A stretch of 64,000 nt of DNA from Zeugodacus cucurbitae (lineage: Eukaryota; Arthropoda; Insecta; Diptera; Tephritidae), in the NCBI RefSeq assembly GCF_028554725.1, contig NC_071671.1, forward strand, positions 71,480,001 to 71,544,000, in the 5' to 3' direction. Under the pieces are notes generated by a model. That model was given only the letters and a program-made list of their open reading frames with translations, was not told the DNA's origin and did not search any database. A program made the position numbers and the translations under genes. Within the stretch, counting starts at the first letter, position 1. Every line of letters begins with the position of its first letter. Shown here one piece after another: positions 26,673-38,419 of this stretch.

Positions 26673-27515
26673 TATGTGTATGTGCATGTGTGTGGAAAAG
26701 TTTGTTGATATGTTCCTTCTACTCATTTCTTATATTTCATTTTATATTTTATATTTTTGTTTCTATTTCTGTTTGTTTCCATTTGTTTTCGTTTCTAGTC
26801 GAATTTCATTCGCCATGGCGCCGCAGCAGGCATTGGGGGTGGTGTGCGGTTGTTGTTGCCGCATGCATTGTGACATTTCTCAGCTGAAATACAAAACATT
26901 TGAACAGATGTTTTTGGGGAGAGCATTCTTCGCGCTCTGTGATGAGTAACTGAGAGAACATATGATCTACGTCAGCTGTTGCTCGTCGAATCGAAAGTGT
27001 TTGACGTTACGAAAGCGCAAGAATCGCTGAGCGAAGAGCGGTGGATCTACAGAGATCTTTATTCTCATCTATATACATATACTGACGTGAGTACATACAT
27101 ATGGACCCATAAGTGTAAACAGGGTGTAGGTCAACATATTTTGATGATTCTTATGATAGGACTGATTACAATATTTTTTCATGTCTTGGGATCTCTAGCA
27201 TTGTAATCTAATTGCAGAACTTATTGAGTTATCCCATTTTTACTCTAACTTTTTTTTATTATTTTAGTCATACACATATAGTTTTTTTATTTTTTTTCGA
27301 ATAGTACTCATGTGTTCTATATGAATTAATAAAAAGAACTTGCCTTTCTTGCAATCGCAAATTTAAAGCAAACACTGATTATATATTCAAAGTCATACCA
27401 AGAGTATTAAATGTAGATTTTGTAAGGTCAAAAGGCCATTTTAAATAGAAATTGTTAATAATTTGTTTTGCTTATGAATCCACTACAACAATTGTATAAA
27501 CTCTTGGCTTACTTT

Positions 27516-27656
27516 GATAATGTGCCGCGTGGTTTACTGATAATCTTCGGTGCAATCTGAGAAGGGACTTCCATTTTGGGGATTTTTCTTTCAATTGAGT
27601 TCATAAAACCATTCTACTCGTATATATTTGCGGTATCAGCTTGAAGCCAATCATTT
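27516..27656 (+). promoter_or_regulatory. diptericin promoter: GATA, kappaB, TATA, initiator
   Basis: Two GATAA motifs (27516-27520, 27539-27543) are followed by two kappaB-type motifs: GGGACTTCCA at 27564-27573 and GGGGATTTTT at 27578-27587. A TATATAT at 27621 comes next, then an initiator TCATTT with its A at 27653, 32 bases after the TATA start. The kappaB pair lies 65-90 bases upstream of the predicted start site. This matches the known layout of Imd/Relish-driven fly antimicrobial peptide promoters, in which GATA and kappaB sites are close together. Binding by Relish and Serpent-like factors is inference. Confidence 0.75.
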
Positions 27657-27711
27657 GGAATTGAATTATAGCTCAAGTTGGTTTAAGCAATCGCAGAAAA
27701 CAATCGTAGAA

Positions 27712-28109
27712 ATGTCCGTGAAAGTATTTATTTTATTTTGCCTTTTAAACTTGGTCCTGGCTTATCCCAAGGATCAGCAGGATCCGTGGCGCCTAGTAAG
27801 TGGATTATATGGTTATAAAAGAATGTTGTGTTAATTCTTCAACTAAAAATAAAAACTCAAATGTATATTCTTTTTTACCAGAACCCACAACCGCAACCTC
27901 AGCGGCAGCCTCAGTTTAATTTACAGGGCGGCGGTAGTCCTAAGCAAGGTATTGATTTGAGCCTTGACACGCGTGTGCCAGTCTGGCAGAGTAATAATGG
28001 CCGACACTCTTTCGATGCCACCGGACAGTACTCGCAACATTTGGGCGGACCGTATGGCAACAGCCGTCCTAATTGGGGAGCCGGTGGCGTATATACTTAT
28101 AGGTTTTGA
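27712..28109 (+). CDS. Dpt: diptericin, secreted antibacterial peptide
   Basis: Inducible glycine-rich antimicrobial peptide of the attacin/diptericin superfamily, secreted to haemolymph by fat body and active mainly against Gram-negative bacteria. Two exons, 27712-27795 and 27882-28109, join in phase 0 over an 86-bp GTAAGT-CAG intron and give 103 residues. Residues 1-17 are the signal peptide, cleaved before YP. A short proline/glutamine-rich region (PQPQPQRQPQ, about 30-39) follows, then the glycine-rich domain. The latter opens with NLQGGG, contains VPVWQSNNGRH and HLGGPYGNSRP, and ends in GGVYTYRF, all hallmarks of diptericin. The ATG at 27712 is chosen because it begins the leader, and a longer upstream frame has no ATG. 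The serine of GNSRP seems to align with Drosophila DptA Ser69. Length is typical (about 100-106). Identity is very secure, orthology to DptA or DptB is not. Confidence 0.95.
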
Positions 28110-28175
28110 ACCTACTAAAACACTTAAATATTCAACTATAAATGAAGAATTAGTGGTTATAAAATAGTTATTATT

Positions 28176-28181
28176 ATTAAA
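28176..28181 (+). terminator. ATTAAA poly(A) signal of diptericin
   Basis: The common variant hexamer ATTAAA lies 67 bases after the stop codon. No AATAAA is nearer. Confidence 0.45.
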
Positions 28182-28189
28182 ATATCAAA

Positions 28190-31100
28190 GCAAAAATATC
28201 GGTTTTAGATTGTCCATATTATGGAGAGATAGTTTTCTAAATCATTTAGACGGAAATCTTCAACAAAAGTGCTTATATAAAGTAAAGTCCTCAGAACTAT
28301 GATTGTGAAGTAATTCAATTTGGGCAATACATAAATAAATGTGAATGATAAGGATAAGTGAATGATAAGAAATGATAAGAATAGCTTTCAGTAGATTCAC
28401 AAACAAAAATATACATAGACTAATTGAATTCCCTAAGTTATTTACTTTTTCCGGACTTATAATCTGTATTCCGTAGAATGTGTCTAGAGATTCTTGAGAT
28501 CATACATATACATATATAGATTTTTTGAATGTATAATGTCTATTATTGCTTCTGTATTTTTCAATATTTCGTTTTATCTTTAAAATCAACATTGGTCTAA
28601 CAGAGTTAACTCCATCCATAACATATTTACGCGAATACAAAAGACGTGTCTAATGATTATGGCGAAACCTTCAAAAAGTTGACTTATTCCGGAAGGTCAG
28701 TAATCTTCAATACAAATAAATAATTAATGTAAACAAAAGTGTGTAAATAGCGTCTTTTTTATTAATTGACGAGACTAATGGAAACCCCATCGATGATAAG
28801 CATTTCTGATGATTTGATAAAAAACACCAAAGCAATACAATTATTAACTAAACAAAAAAGATTTTCCTAATAAAAAAGCAAATCATGATTAAGATAACGC
28901 ATCAGTTATGCACACACATACGTACATACCTCTGCGGCTGTCTCTTATAAGAATCTTTCATATTTACGAAGCCATATACACTCTGTGCCTGTGGATGTTT
29001 GCTTTTCGGTGTTTTTTTTTCTTACTTTAAGTGAAACGAATTGTTGTGTATACAATTGACAATTAACCTTCTAGGAAACAGTCAAGAACCTCATACGCGC
29101 CCTCTGCCCGCTGACGGACGTTCTAGCAGCTCGGACGCTGCCGTGTAGGGGCGAAACGGTAGACATTATGGCGTTCACAGCAAATTAGCGGCGAATATGT
29201 TTTGCTCTCACTTCCAATTTGGCTTCTTCGTAGTTTTGTTTGGTGTGAAGACATACATACCTCGAATGCCAGCAGAAGCTTTGGTATAGAAGCAAACATG
29301 AGCACTTGAAGCTTCTACACATTCGAAAATTGGGTGTGAACGCGCATTTGTAAAATGTTTAATATTTTTTATGACAAACAAGGAATTTAACGAATTACTG
29401 TACAATTTTAACGGTGTTCAAAGTGTCAAAGATTCGCTATGTTCAGTGATGGGCTGCGACGATGATGTAGTGGCCGGGAGTGATAAAGTCGATGACTAAA
29501 CAATGACTGCAATCGCTTGTAATTTTAAATTGCAAAGTTTTTAATTAAAATTCATTATTTGAGAAAGAATAAAAAGAAAATCGGAATGGGTGTATGTATG
29601 TACTTACATATGAGCTAAAGTTGTCGCTTTGTAGCAGATGCCGATGGAAGGTGTTCTTTCTTTAAGGGTCTTGGTCATTTATTGGCCAATATTGGGTATA
29701 AGTCTTAGTGATGTTTCGGTTGAGGCCACGAGCGAGGAAAAAATAAGTTTAAGTCTGCACTTTGAAAGTTAACTAAAGTCATCTTCATCCTAAGGCATCT
29801 CAGCATTTACATACCCACTTATATTTACTTGTAATATATATGGCCGTGGAAATGCAAAACTGAGGGCGATCCCTCTTTTACCCACCTATTGAACGGTGCG
29901 TGGGAATCGAGCGAATGCAAAGTGTTGAGAAAGATTTTTGTGATTTTCCGACGATTGGAAAATGTCGATTTCACATCACAGAAAAGGAGCAGTCAATTAA
30001 ATGCAGACGCTGGTAGACATTCGAAGCGGTGTCTTCTACAGTTGATGGTTTAGCGATTTGTTGGGCTGATATGGCGCGGCAAGCATCGCTGAACATTTGA
30101 TATTTATTTTCCCTATGCTTAATGCTTGGCTTATTTTATTGCGATTGATTTCGCCAAATTAATTGTACTGACAAGTGTATGCATGTACATTTACCGTTAT
30201 TGTGGATCCCATATCAATGTGGGTGTGTGGAAATGCATCCAAAGTGTACTCGTTTCCCTTGCGGTTGTTCAGCTCTTATTTTTGCTGAAATATTTCCGAA
30301 AGCTTTCCCTCTTGGAATTGGTGCAGGCATTAATCTTCATCTGTTTTATGGCGTACACATGTTTTTCATTAAATCAAAGAAGTTCGAGGTAGCGGAAGTT
30401 AGGGTGACACTCTAAGAGGTGTTTTGGGTTGTAATATTGGAGGTGTTTCGGTACAGTCTAAAAACTATATTGAGATTATCAAACAGGAGTATATATGTAT
30501 ATGTTGTTAAAAAACTACTTTTGCGAGTCCTCATTTTCATCTCGATTTCTCAAGACCCCCTTAGTGTATTTGCAGTGCCATGCACACACACTTCTTGGCC
30601 TATAAATAGACGTAGAAGTGCATAAATAAGTGCGCAAAAATTTTGCTCAATTAAATAAATAAATGCACACATACATACATATGTACAGTCGCTTAAGTAC
30701 AGCACTGTTGTTGTTATTGTTGTCCCCGAACAGCGTTCGAGTGCAAGAATCGTTTAGTTGGCGGAAAAATTTCTCCTCGCCATGCTATAAATCAAGTACA
30801 AATCACTTGACCTCCTACAACGTAATGTCTCTTACTTTTAGCGTTTTTTTTGCCAACGCCACCACCGCCGCCGCACCTCCTCTTATTTCCAACACAGGCG
30901 AACAATGGATGGTGGTGCGATTGCTGACGTCGTGTTGTTGTTTTTGTTTTGTTTCTCACATTGACAGTGATATCGAAAAGCGGCGGCGCGGTGACTGCCA
31001 TTTAAGCCAAGTTACGAGCGCCTGTGTCAACGACGGCCGAGGGAGCGCTTGGCGCACTGTCGCTGACTTAGTTCAAATTTGCCAATTTACATAGAAAAAT

Positions 31101-32545
31101 ATTGACACAAACAAACAATTTATCTTGCAATTTATTTGCAATTTGGACCAGAGTGCTTCCCATTGCGGAACAGATTAGACCACCAGCGCCATTCGCTGCC
31201 ATTGAACCGCCATCGCCATCGTTTCTGCCGCTGCCGCTGCTGCAGCGCTGCCACCAATTATGCGACGGCGTGCTGCTGACGATTTGTCGCAGTGACGCGC
31301 CGCGGCAAGGGTGTCCAATGGCAACTGGTCGCTAAATGCAACTGTTGGCAATTGAACTTTGTCTATTTTGTGTAGTGGCTACTCCTGTGGCTGCGGTAGC
31401 AAATGGGTCCAACAACAACACCACTGCCGACAGCAGCAAAATCCAACTCAGCGTGGTAAAAGTCATTTTGACATACCCAATTCTTGAAATCGGTTAGCTT
31501 TTGTACACCATTTTTTAATCACACACACACACACACTAACACGCTGGCACTGACACTTCGGTCAATTTGTCAATATTTACGTTCGGCATTTGCATTGCAA
31601 TTTGTTTCATCGAACTTAATTATTTGGTATAAGCGACCTTCTGATTTTAATTTTATTTTTATTTGCCACGGCTTGCACGAGTACTCTTCGATGAACTTTT
31701 TGTTGTTATTTGATTCGTACGTTATGGTAGATTTATGATCCTCGGCTGTTCTGATTGAAAAGTTGCAATAGAACTGATACCAATAAATTTAAAACGATTT
31801 ATTTCATTTATAAAGTTATGTTTTTTCTTATGAATCTATTTACCATCTCGTAGCACTTGAGTCAAATATTATAAACCCCAACATTGTTTTTATTCGGCTG
31901 GAATGATCTTTGAATCTATCGTTGAAGTTAATTTTATAATTCGAATCGTTCCCTCGCTTTTGCGATCTTTGGCTTGTCGACAGTTAAAATGCCCCGCAAG
32001 AAGAGATGGCGAACCATTTTGAATCTGATCTTAAAGATCTACAACCGGCAAATGCTTTAAACTATAGCTGAGAACTTATGATGACATAATATGGCTTTCG
32101 TGGGGTTCTGAAACGTATTCTTATATTAGGAATAACTGAAAACGACAAAGTAGCTTCATCGTACAAAAGTTGTGGCATTTTGTTTTCGAAGTGAAAACTG
32201 AAATTGGGTTTCCTAGTGGTGGAGACTTCGAGTACCCTCCAACAAGAACAAATTCCACTTACGTTTAACCAACTCATTCTTTATTTTCCGCTTATATAGA
32301 TCGCATCATCAATGAGCTGGTAGTAATAGATTGTAATACCGTTACTTTATATTATATATAGTTGCGAGCTAGAGATTAATTACACTTAAACAGATTTTAT
32401 TAGCAGTAATAAGTACATATGAGCTTGTGAGTGAACTGTGAGCAATAATAAGCTCATAATTATAATATGGATGGCGATAAGCGGGCAGTAGCACAGCTCG
32501 CTAATAAATAGCAATCATATATATTTGTTCCACTCATGTTTGATT
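28190..32545. other. gene-free stretch between diptericin and the second peptide gene
   Basis: No supportable gene. A GC-rich patch at about 30980-31330 (rich in GCC and GCTG triplets) has open frames on both strands but no protein-like motif. Simple repeats include a CA run at about 31521-31534. The 88-codon hydrophobic frame near 30126 starts at a non-ATG codon and is probably chance. Confidence 0.5.
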
Positions 32546-32549
32546 TCAC

Positions 32550-32558
32550 GGAATTCCC
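32550..32558 (-). promoter_or_regulatory. kappaB-type motif upstream of second peptide gene
   Basis: Read on the minus strand this is GGGAATTCC, a near-ideal NF-kappaB/Rel site, about 200 bases before the start codon and about 110 before the initiator-like TCAGTT at 32659-32664. A single 9-mer may occur by chance. It matters because of the gene that follows. Confidence 0.4.
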
Positions 32559-32759
32559 AGAGCTTGACTACATATTTATACATATGTATATATACTTGTA
32601 AGCACATACTAAATATGAGTGGCGATCTCGAGAATTTCTAGATCGCGTCCATAAGCAGTCAGTTTCACGTCAACAACGGACTGAATAAGAGCACTGAAGC
32701 GCTGATTAACAGCTTGCAAAAAGTCTTCGCAAAATAATAAATCAATTTTTTTTATAAAA

Positions 32760-33068
32760 ATGTTTGAGCTGAGCAAAGTACTTTATGTAACGCTTTCGTT
32801 TTTAATTGCGCTACTCGCTGTGGTCAACGCGCGGTACACTGGAGATGGACAGGAGAGCAGAGTTGTGGGATCTGTAAGTTTCTGTGGAATATTACACAAT
32901 CAATTAATTGCATAACTAACGGTTATATAATTTTTATGCATAAATAATTCTTAATAGATATTTCAACCGGAACCAGACCCGACCGTATTTCGTCCCACCC
33001 CGGAAGGTGCACAATTCAGTGGCTTACCAGCTATGGAGCTCAATGGCTTTGGTAACCATATGGAGTGA
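32760..33068 (+). CDS. unrecognised small secreted acidic peptide
   Basis: Two exons, 32760-32873 and 32958-33068, are spliced in phase 0 across an 84-bp intron (GTAAGTTT to TTAATAG) and give 74 residues. Each exon alone has under 40 codons, so a length-filtered gene search would miss it. Residues 1-24 form a signal peptide (core VLYVTLSFLIALLAVV, probable cleavage after NA). The mature peptide is about 50 residues, proline-rich and acidic (QPEPDPTVFRPTPEG), ends in MELNGFGNHME and has no cysteine. I know no family for it. The exon plan (leader plus a few mature residues, short phase-0 intron, rest) copies diptericin, and a kappaB-type motif lies upstream, so an immune-induced secreted peptide is the leading inference. 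No canonical poly(A) hexamer follows within about 200 bases. Confidence 0.6.
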
Positions 33069-34135
33069 TTACATAACACTGCACATAGATGGAGGCCAAT
33101 GATCCTACCTTGATTGGAGGAAAGTATTTAGCGCAAGCTGCCACTGTCGCCGATTTTCGCTTTAATTTGCACAAATACCCTTCGGTGAAGCGTTTACCTA
33201 CCTCGCATTGCTGGCACACATATTATTAAGACAACGTGAATGGTTAATCGGCACCTAAATGCTAGAATTTTATAAGCACCCTTCTTCTTTGTATATATGT
33301 TTCGTATTTATTTAATATAGTCCAGCTATTACTCAGCTATTTTAGCGTGCGATGCGATGACACTAATGCATTTTTAATGAATCGTCGAAAGTGATTTTAA
33401 TCTACAAGAAATTATGTTTTAGACTTTCTTCACGCTAACCTGCACACAACAAACACACACACATACTCATATTTCGAGAGTAAGTAACGCCCGGCTTCTG
33501 CGCCGCTTCGCTTTGACAAATTTGCGATGAGAAAAAGCTCTTGAAATGCGCTTAATTAGCAATGACATTAGGTTTTCTTATGTTTTTTGCTGTTGTTGCT
33601 GCTGCTGCTAAAGTGTAACAAACAATGGTTGAGGGAGCTGACAAAAGTGTCAAAGACGTCAGTCAAAAGAAAAGAGACGGTCGACAGTTGGTGAGTACAG
33701 GTGGAAGAAAGTAAATCGGTAGGCCGATGTGAGGCGATAAAGTTACATGGAAAACAATGGTGAATATATGCAAATAATGGATGGACTTTTTTCTTTTTTA
33801 ACATTCTTTGAATTGCAATTGCGACAATTTTTGTGTGGAACTGTGTCACGAAGTTAGTAGTGGCACGAAAAAAGTCGAAGCAATAATGTGTACTTAAGAA
33901 GCGATTAAAATGTAATTTGTGACAGATGACAAATTGGCGCCTAGTACTTTCTACAAATACATACCTGCTATATATATATTATTAAATGGTACAAATTCAT
34001 GCAAAATAGCTTCACGGAAATAACAGTGACGAAGCATAAACGATATGTTTGGACATGGGTAGTTTCATATATAGGGCAGACGAGGTTGTTGAACGAATTC
34101 CCAAAAATATTGGAAATAATTTTGTAAGAGTTTAA
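33069..34135. other. short gene-free stretch
   Basis: No gene seen. A CA run occurs near 33454-33464 and GCT/GTT triplets near 33591-33609. A minus-strand frame at 33568-33849 has serine-rich low-complexity sequence without recognisable features. Confidence 0.5.
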
Positions 34136-34139
34136 AAAA

Positions 34140-34487
34140 TTAGTACTAAATGGGCATCGGAAGACACACCAACAGACTGGGGATACCATACAATGACTAC
34201 TGTAGGAGCTGTCGAGAAGTAAAAGAAGAAGAGACTGTTGTATATCTTCTATGCGAATGGAATTGAATCGCAACAATCGGATACGGTTTTATTGGCGACA
34301 TCTCGAAGGTTGCAAACATTAAACATTTGAGTTGTTCAACTTCATTAAGGCCACAGAGTGGTTCAAGAGGGGTTCAAAGAGGACATTGTAGTGTAAGGGA
34401 AATCTAGTCCCGGTGAATTCACAATGAGCGTCATAAAGGCCTAGGCGCTTTATCTGACATTCACTATACTTATCTACCTATCTAAGC
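34140..34487 (+). mobile_element. decayed 3' end of a non-LTR (LINE) retrotransposon
   Basis: From about 34168 one frame reads HTNRLGIPYNDYCRSCREV, then an acidic EEET and LLCEW. This is the Cys-rich C-terminal block typical of Jockey/R1-type LINE ORF2 (CRSC, then E-rich, then a LLCEC-like end). The frame stops at 34264. Later, in another frame, LFNFIKATEWFKRGSKR ends at a TAG (34389-34391), matching the usual terminus of such proteins. The premature stop and a frameshift between the blocks show a dead copy. The tail has short ACTTATCTACCTATCTA units near 34470-34485, as often found at LINE 3' ends. The 5' part is absent (truncated). The clade is not resolved. Confidence 0.7.
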
Positions 34488-34489
34488 TC

Positions 34490-37400
34490 TTTATTGAATA
34501 TCACTTATGAGTTTATGAGTAGAGATTAGATGGTTTTCTCAAACAGACATTACATGTTTATAGACTTCTTAAAATGCTACATCGAATATGACTAATTCTC
34601 ATTCTATTTTAAACTCCCCTATAATCATCTGCAGCATTTCACATTCGATCGAGTTTCATTTCCATGCGCAATATATTCTGTAGATTGAGCTTTAGTCAAA
34701 CTCTGAACAGACATTGGCGCCACGAGACTGAATTGCAAATGTAAAGCTACACTTAGATATCCTTATATTGTCAATAACGAAAAAAGATGCAGAAAACAAT
34801 ATTAGTACACATTACAATGAGGAGCAGTGGACACGATACAAGTATTCTCAAAGTAATTGGAAACAATGCGATCAGCTCTTAGCATTAAGAGTCATCGATC
34901 GTGCAGAGGAAACATCTGATGTAATTGACTAATTGATTGCAAGCTCTCAATAAGAGGAATGCTAAGAACACCTTGCAGAAAGAACTTAAGTATATGAGTA
35001 CATGAAGCTGAAATACCAGCCAGCCAGCTCGCTGTCGTTCGTTTTTCTAGAGCAATTTTTTATGCTCAATTAAAGCGAATTGAAAGTAACAATTGTTGCT
35101 ACCTGTGAAATGTTGCTGCCGTTTGCAGCTGCTCTTTCATGGGGCATACAGCTTCTGCCGCTGTACTGTGCTGTGCGGCACGACCTTCACATGAAAAATG
35201 AGAGTACAATCCGAGTTTGATGAAATAAGAGTTGGCAGCGGCACTGTCAGTGTTGTTGGTGGTGGCGGTGTGGCGCTGGCGTTGCACGAATTGATACCCA
35301 CAGCTGTAGAGCTGTTGTGAGTGGCAAAATGAGTGCGCCAATTCAATGGCACTTGGCGCCATCCGCTTCAAAAACAAATAACGCAGCCTCAAATGGCCTG
35401 TAGATAGATAGAAGAGCGCTATAGAATAAAGGGGAGCTGCGGACTGCCAATTATGATTGGCAGTTATGGTCGAACGATTATTTATTCATTCCTTTAACTA
35501 GCATATCGGTGACTATGTGTGTACTGTTTGCTGCATAATATTTAGATGGTGTTTGACGCTGGCAGTCAATTCTCGTCTACCATGTGATTCCCTCAATTTG
35601 TTGCACTTCGCCTCGACGTGAGTCAGTACGCTCATTGGCAGCCAAATTAATTTGTGCAATTTTCTTCGAATGCTCGATTATTTGCGGCACTTAATTTGCT
35701 TATGCGCTTGTTTGCGCAAATATTTATTCAATCATGGGCAGCGGCACAACATACAAACACACACATACATATATATCCATATGTAAGTATGCCACATATG
35801 AAAGAAAATCTTTGCATACTTTATAGTATATTGACATATTAGTGCTTCTCCATCATGGATGCGCCAGCCATGCATTCGTTCTATAACGGTACAACAAATG
35901 GCATTAACGAATTCCACAAAACTTCTAACTTCCATGCTTGCTTGCCATTTAACACAAGCTTGTAAACCTCAATTTCCTTCTATGGCTCGGCCAGCTGACA
36001 TTTCGGCTGACGATCAATGGAGATCCACCGCTTGCTTCCATCGCCTCAATGCATCCACTTAGCGCTAAGCAAACTTAAATAAAAACCATCTTCAATAAAC
36101 TCGTAAATTCATTTCCCCCATATAAAAGTGTAGAACACGGCATTTTAGACCGATAAATCGCATACCTACATTGGTATACATGCATACAATAGAGGGTCCA
36201 TCAAGTGGAGCTATTTATACCCTTAAGTTTCTTTATATCTAGTGTTGGCTCTGTTGATATCTGTTGACTACGGTTGATTAAAGTAGGCCCGCGACATCAA
36301 GAAAGAGCATAAGAAAAATATAGTATCTCATAGCCTTCCTTATGCAAATGAGGTGCGATCAACGGCTGAAATTAAATAATTTTTCATCGGTGGTGATGGT
36401 ATTTAATTAGGATCAGTATATTTGACCGCAGCCCCCAAAACACCAAACAATTGCAATTTAGCGAATTCCACGACCCTTTATAAATTTTGTTTATTAACCA
36501 TTTGGAAACAATTTTAATTTTAATATAAAAAATACATTTCAATAAATTTTTAAGTAGTAGAAGAATTACGATTTCTACTTCACTTCGGTCGTAGGGCAGT
36601 CGAGTTTATGAAAAGGAGGTCGATCCAGATTTAGACCCAACAAAACTTGCAGTTCTACAAAGCTATGTTTTAAGGAAATTTTGGAGAAACCACATTTAAA
36701 TTTCAAGAAATAAATTTTCTGTTTGTAATATGTTTAATAGTGAAGCTTTCCGTTGGACAACATTGAGATCCAAAATGTTCGACGATCGTAGGATGGGTAT
36801 GGAAACTTAAATTCGATAAAATGAGCAGGAAACATTTTCCTCGATATATTCATAGCATCTCTTCTACTTTATATATACCATCGAGTTCAAGTTAAAACGA
36901 AATGAAGCTTATGTTATTCCTACAGGGCACACAGCGCACAGAGACTTGACCTATTAAGAGCCGTGTTAGAGTATTAAAGGTACACACTCGTAAAACCGTA
37001 AAACAGCAGTACTTGATTGCGATTTGCCGTTGCGCTGTCTTCCATTAAACAATTCGGCAAATGTCGGCAAACATAGCTAATAAATTGCGGTGAATGTCAT
37101 CGCAGCAATTTAGCTTTGAAGATTCGAAGACGCTGAGGCTCAGGCTGAGACGGAGGCTGCTGTTGACGTTGTTGTTGCGGCCGGTAATTGCTGTTGACGA
37201 CTGCTGAGGTGCAATAAATAAAAAGAAAGAGTTTATTGTTTTTAGGCAGCGCTGAGTTGCTTGTTCACAGCCGGGGGGTAGATGCAACCAACAGTTTTCG
37301 GAGGTGGTGGCATCAGACTGCTCGAAAATGGCAGAAATATTTTATTTTCATAAAACACGTATGCAGTTTGGGTTGCAGCACAGCAACCACCCCCCACCAC

Positions 37401-37680
37401 ACGCCGAGCCCACAGTGGCGAGCAGCAATCGGCCGTGTGTCGATCACGTTTTGCAAATTAACCAAAATTGTTGCTACGAGTGCAATAAAAAGCCGTGCAT
37501 TAGCGGCCGAGGCGCAGCAAGAGAGCAAGAACAAAACGGTGGCAACGGCATCAATAACCGTATGTATTTGCCGTAATGATGATTGAATTTTCTGCCACAA
37601 TTACAAACTCACACACACACACACACATACATACATACATTGAGAGACGTGAAGCCACATATTGGCAAAGGTTTTGTGCG
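34490..37680. other. gene-free stretch
   Basis: No supportable gene. Short TE-like or leader-like frames were not found. A CATATATA-type simple tract lies near 35757-35780. Confidence 0.5.
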
Positions 37681-37689
37681 CATGCGCGA

Positions 37690-38040
37690 CACCTTGTAGC
37701 AAAGGTGGCATGTACCTGCTGCCAGCAGCGCTAGATGGCGGCCGCAAGATCAATTTGAATTGACCGCATGCGCATCGGACATTGCGGGTGCAAAGGAGGG
37801 CGGTGATCTGCATGTGCCGCTGCAAGGCGCTCCCGAGTCTCCACCGCTGCCGCTTGAACGATCTCAGCGCTGCGCAGCGGTCTGATTGGGACGCGATAAA
37901 GATGTGCGCGAGCTCCGAGCAAATAGTAGAAGCGTAGTGTACAGCAATTTCACTGGATGCGCCTGCTGCCAGTAAGTGGGCTGCTGCTGCCACCACCACC
38001 GCCACCGCCGTCGCTGCCACTGACGCTGCTCAATAAGTGG
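37690..38040. other. CpG- and GCTG-rich patch
   Basis: Unusually GC-rich for this window, with many CpG dinucleotides, overlapping open frames on the minus strand (37601-38020, 37731-37922) and a GCC/CCG triplet-rich end at 37978-38035. There is no protein-like motif. It could be a promoter or enhancer with a non-coding transcript, or simply unusual base composition. Confidence 0.3.
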
Positions 38041-38394
38041 AAATAATAGTAATAATGCGGCATTTGCCATTTCGCCAAATCGCTACCTTGTTCTTCTTCT
38101 TCTGCTGCTACAATGAGCTCAGCTCACATTGGTTTGTGTAGTGTGGTTGCTGCCATTCTTCGTACCATGAACTCATATTACAATAACTGCAAATGCTATT
38201 AGTCGGGGTATATAGATATTTTCTAGCGCTTTGGTAATGCGCTATGTGCCACTCGGCGTGGCAATATGCCCATTTCGCCGCTGATAACTTCCTGCTTGAT
38301 CTGCCCAAAATGACTTCTGTGATTGTGTCCCACTGATCTCTGTCCATTGACTTGTATTGGTTCACGAAGTATACCGCTTATAACTAGCTGGAAG

Positions 38395-38419
38395 ATATAT
38401 ATATATATATATATATATA
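38395..38419. repeat. (TA)n microsatellite
   Basis: About 25 bp of perfect TA alternation, the longest TA run in the window. It lies inside the 177-codon minus-strand frame 38223-38756, giving it an artefactual IYIYIYI stretch. Confidence 0.9.

Noticed and set aside
30663..31094. 143-codon plus-strand frame
   Set aside because: Its leader-like start comes from TTG repeats and the rest is low complexity. No splice partner or conserved motif.
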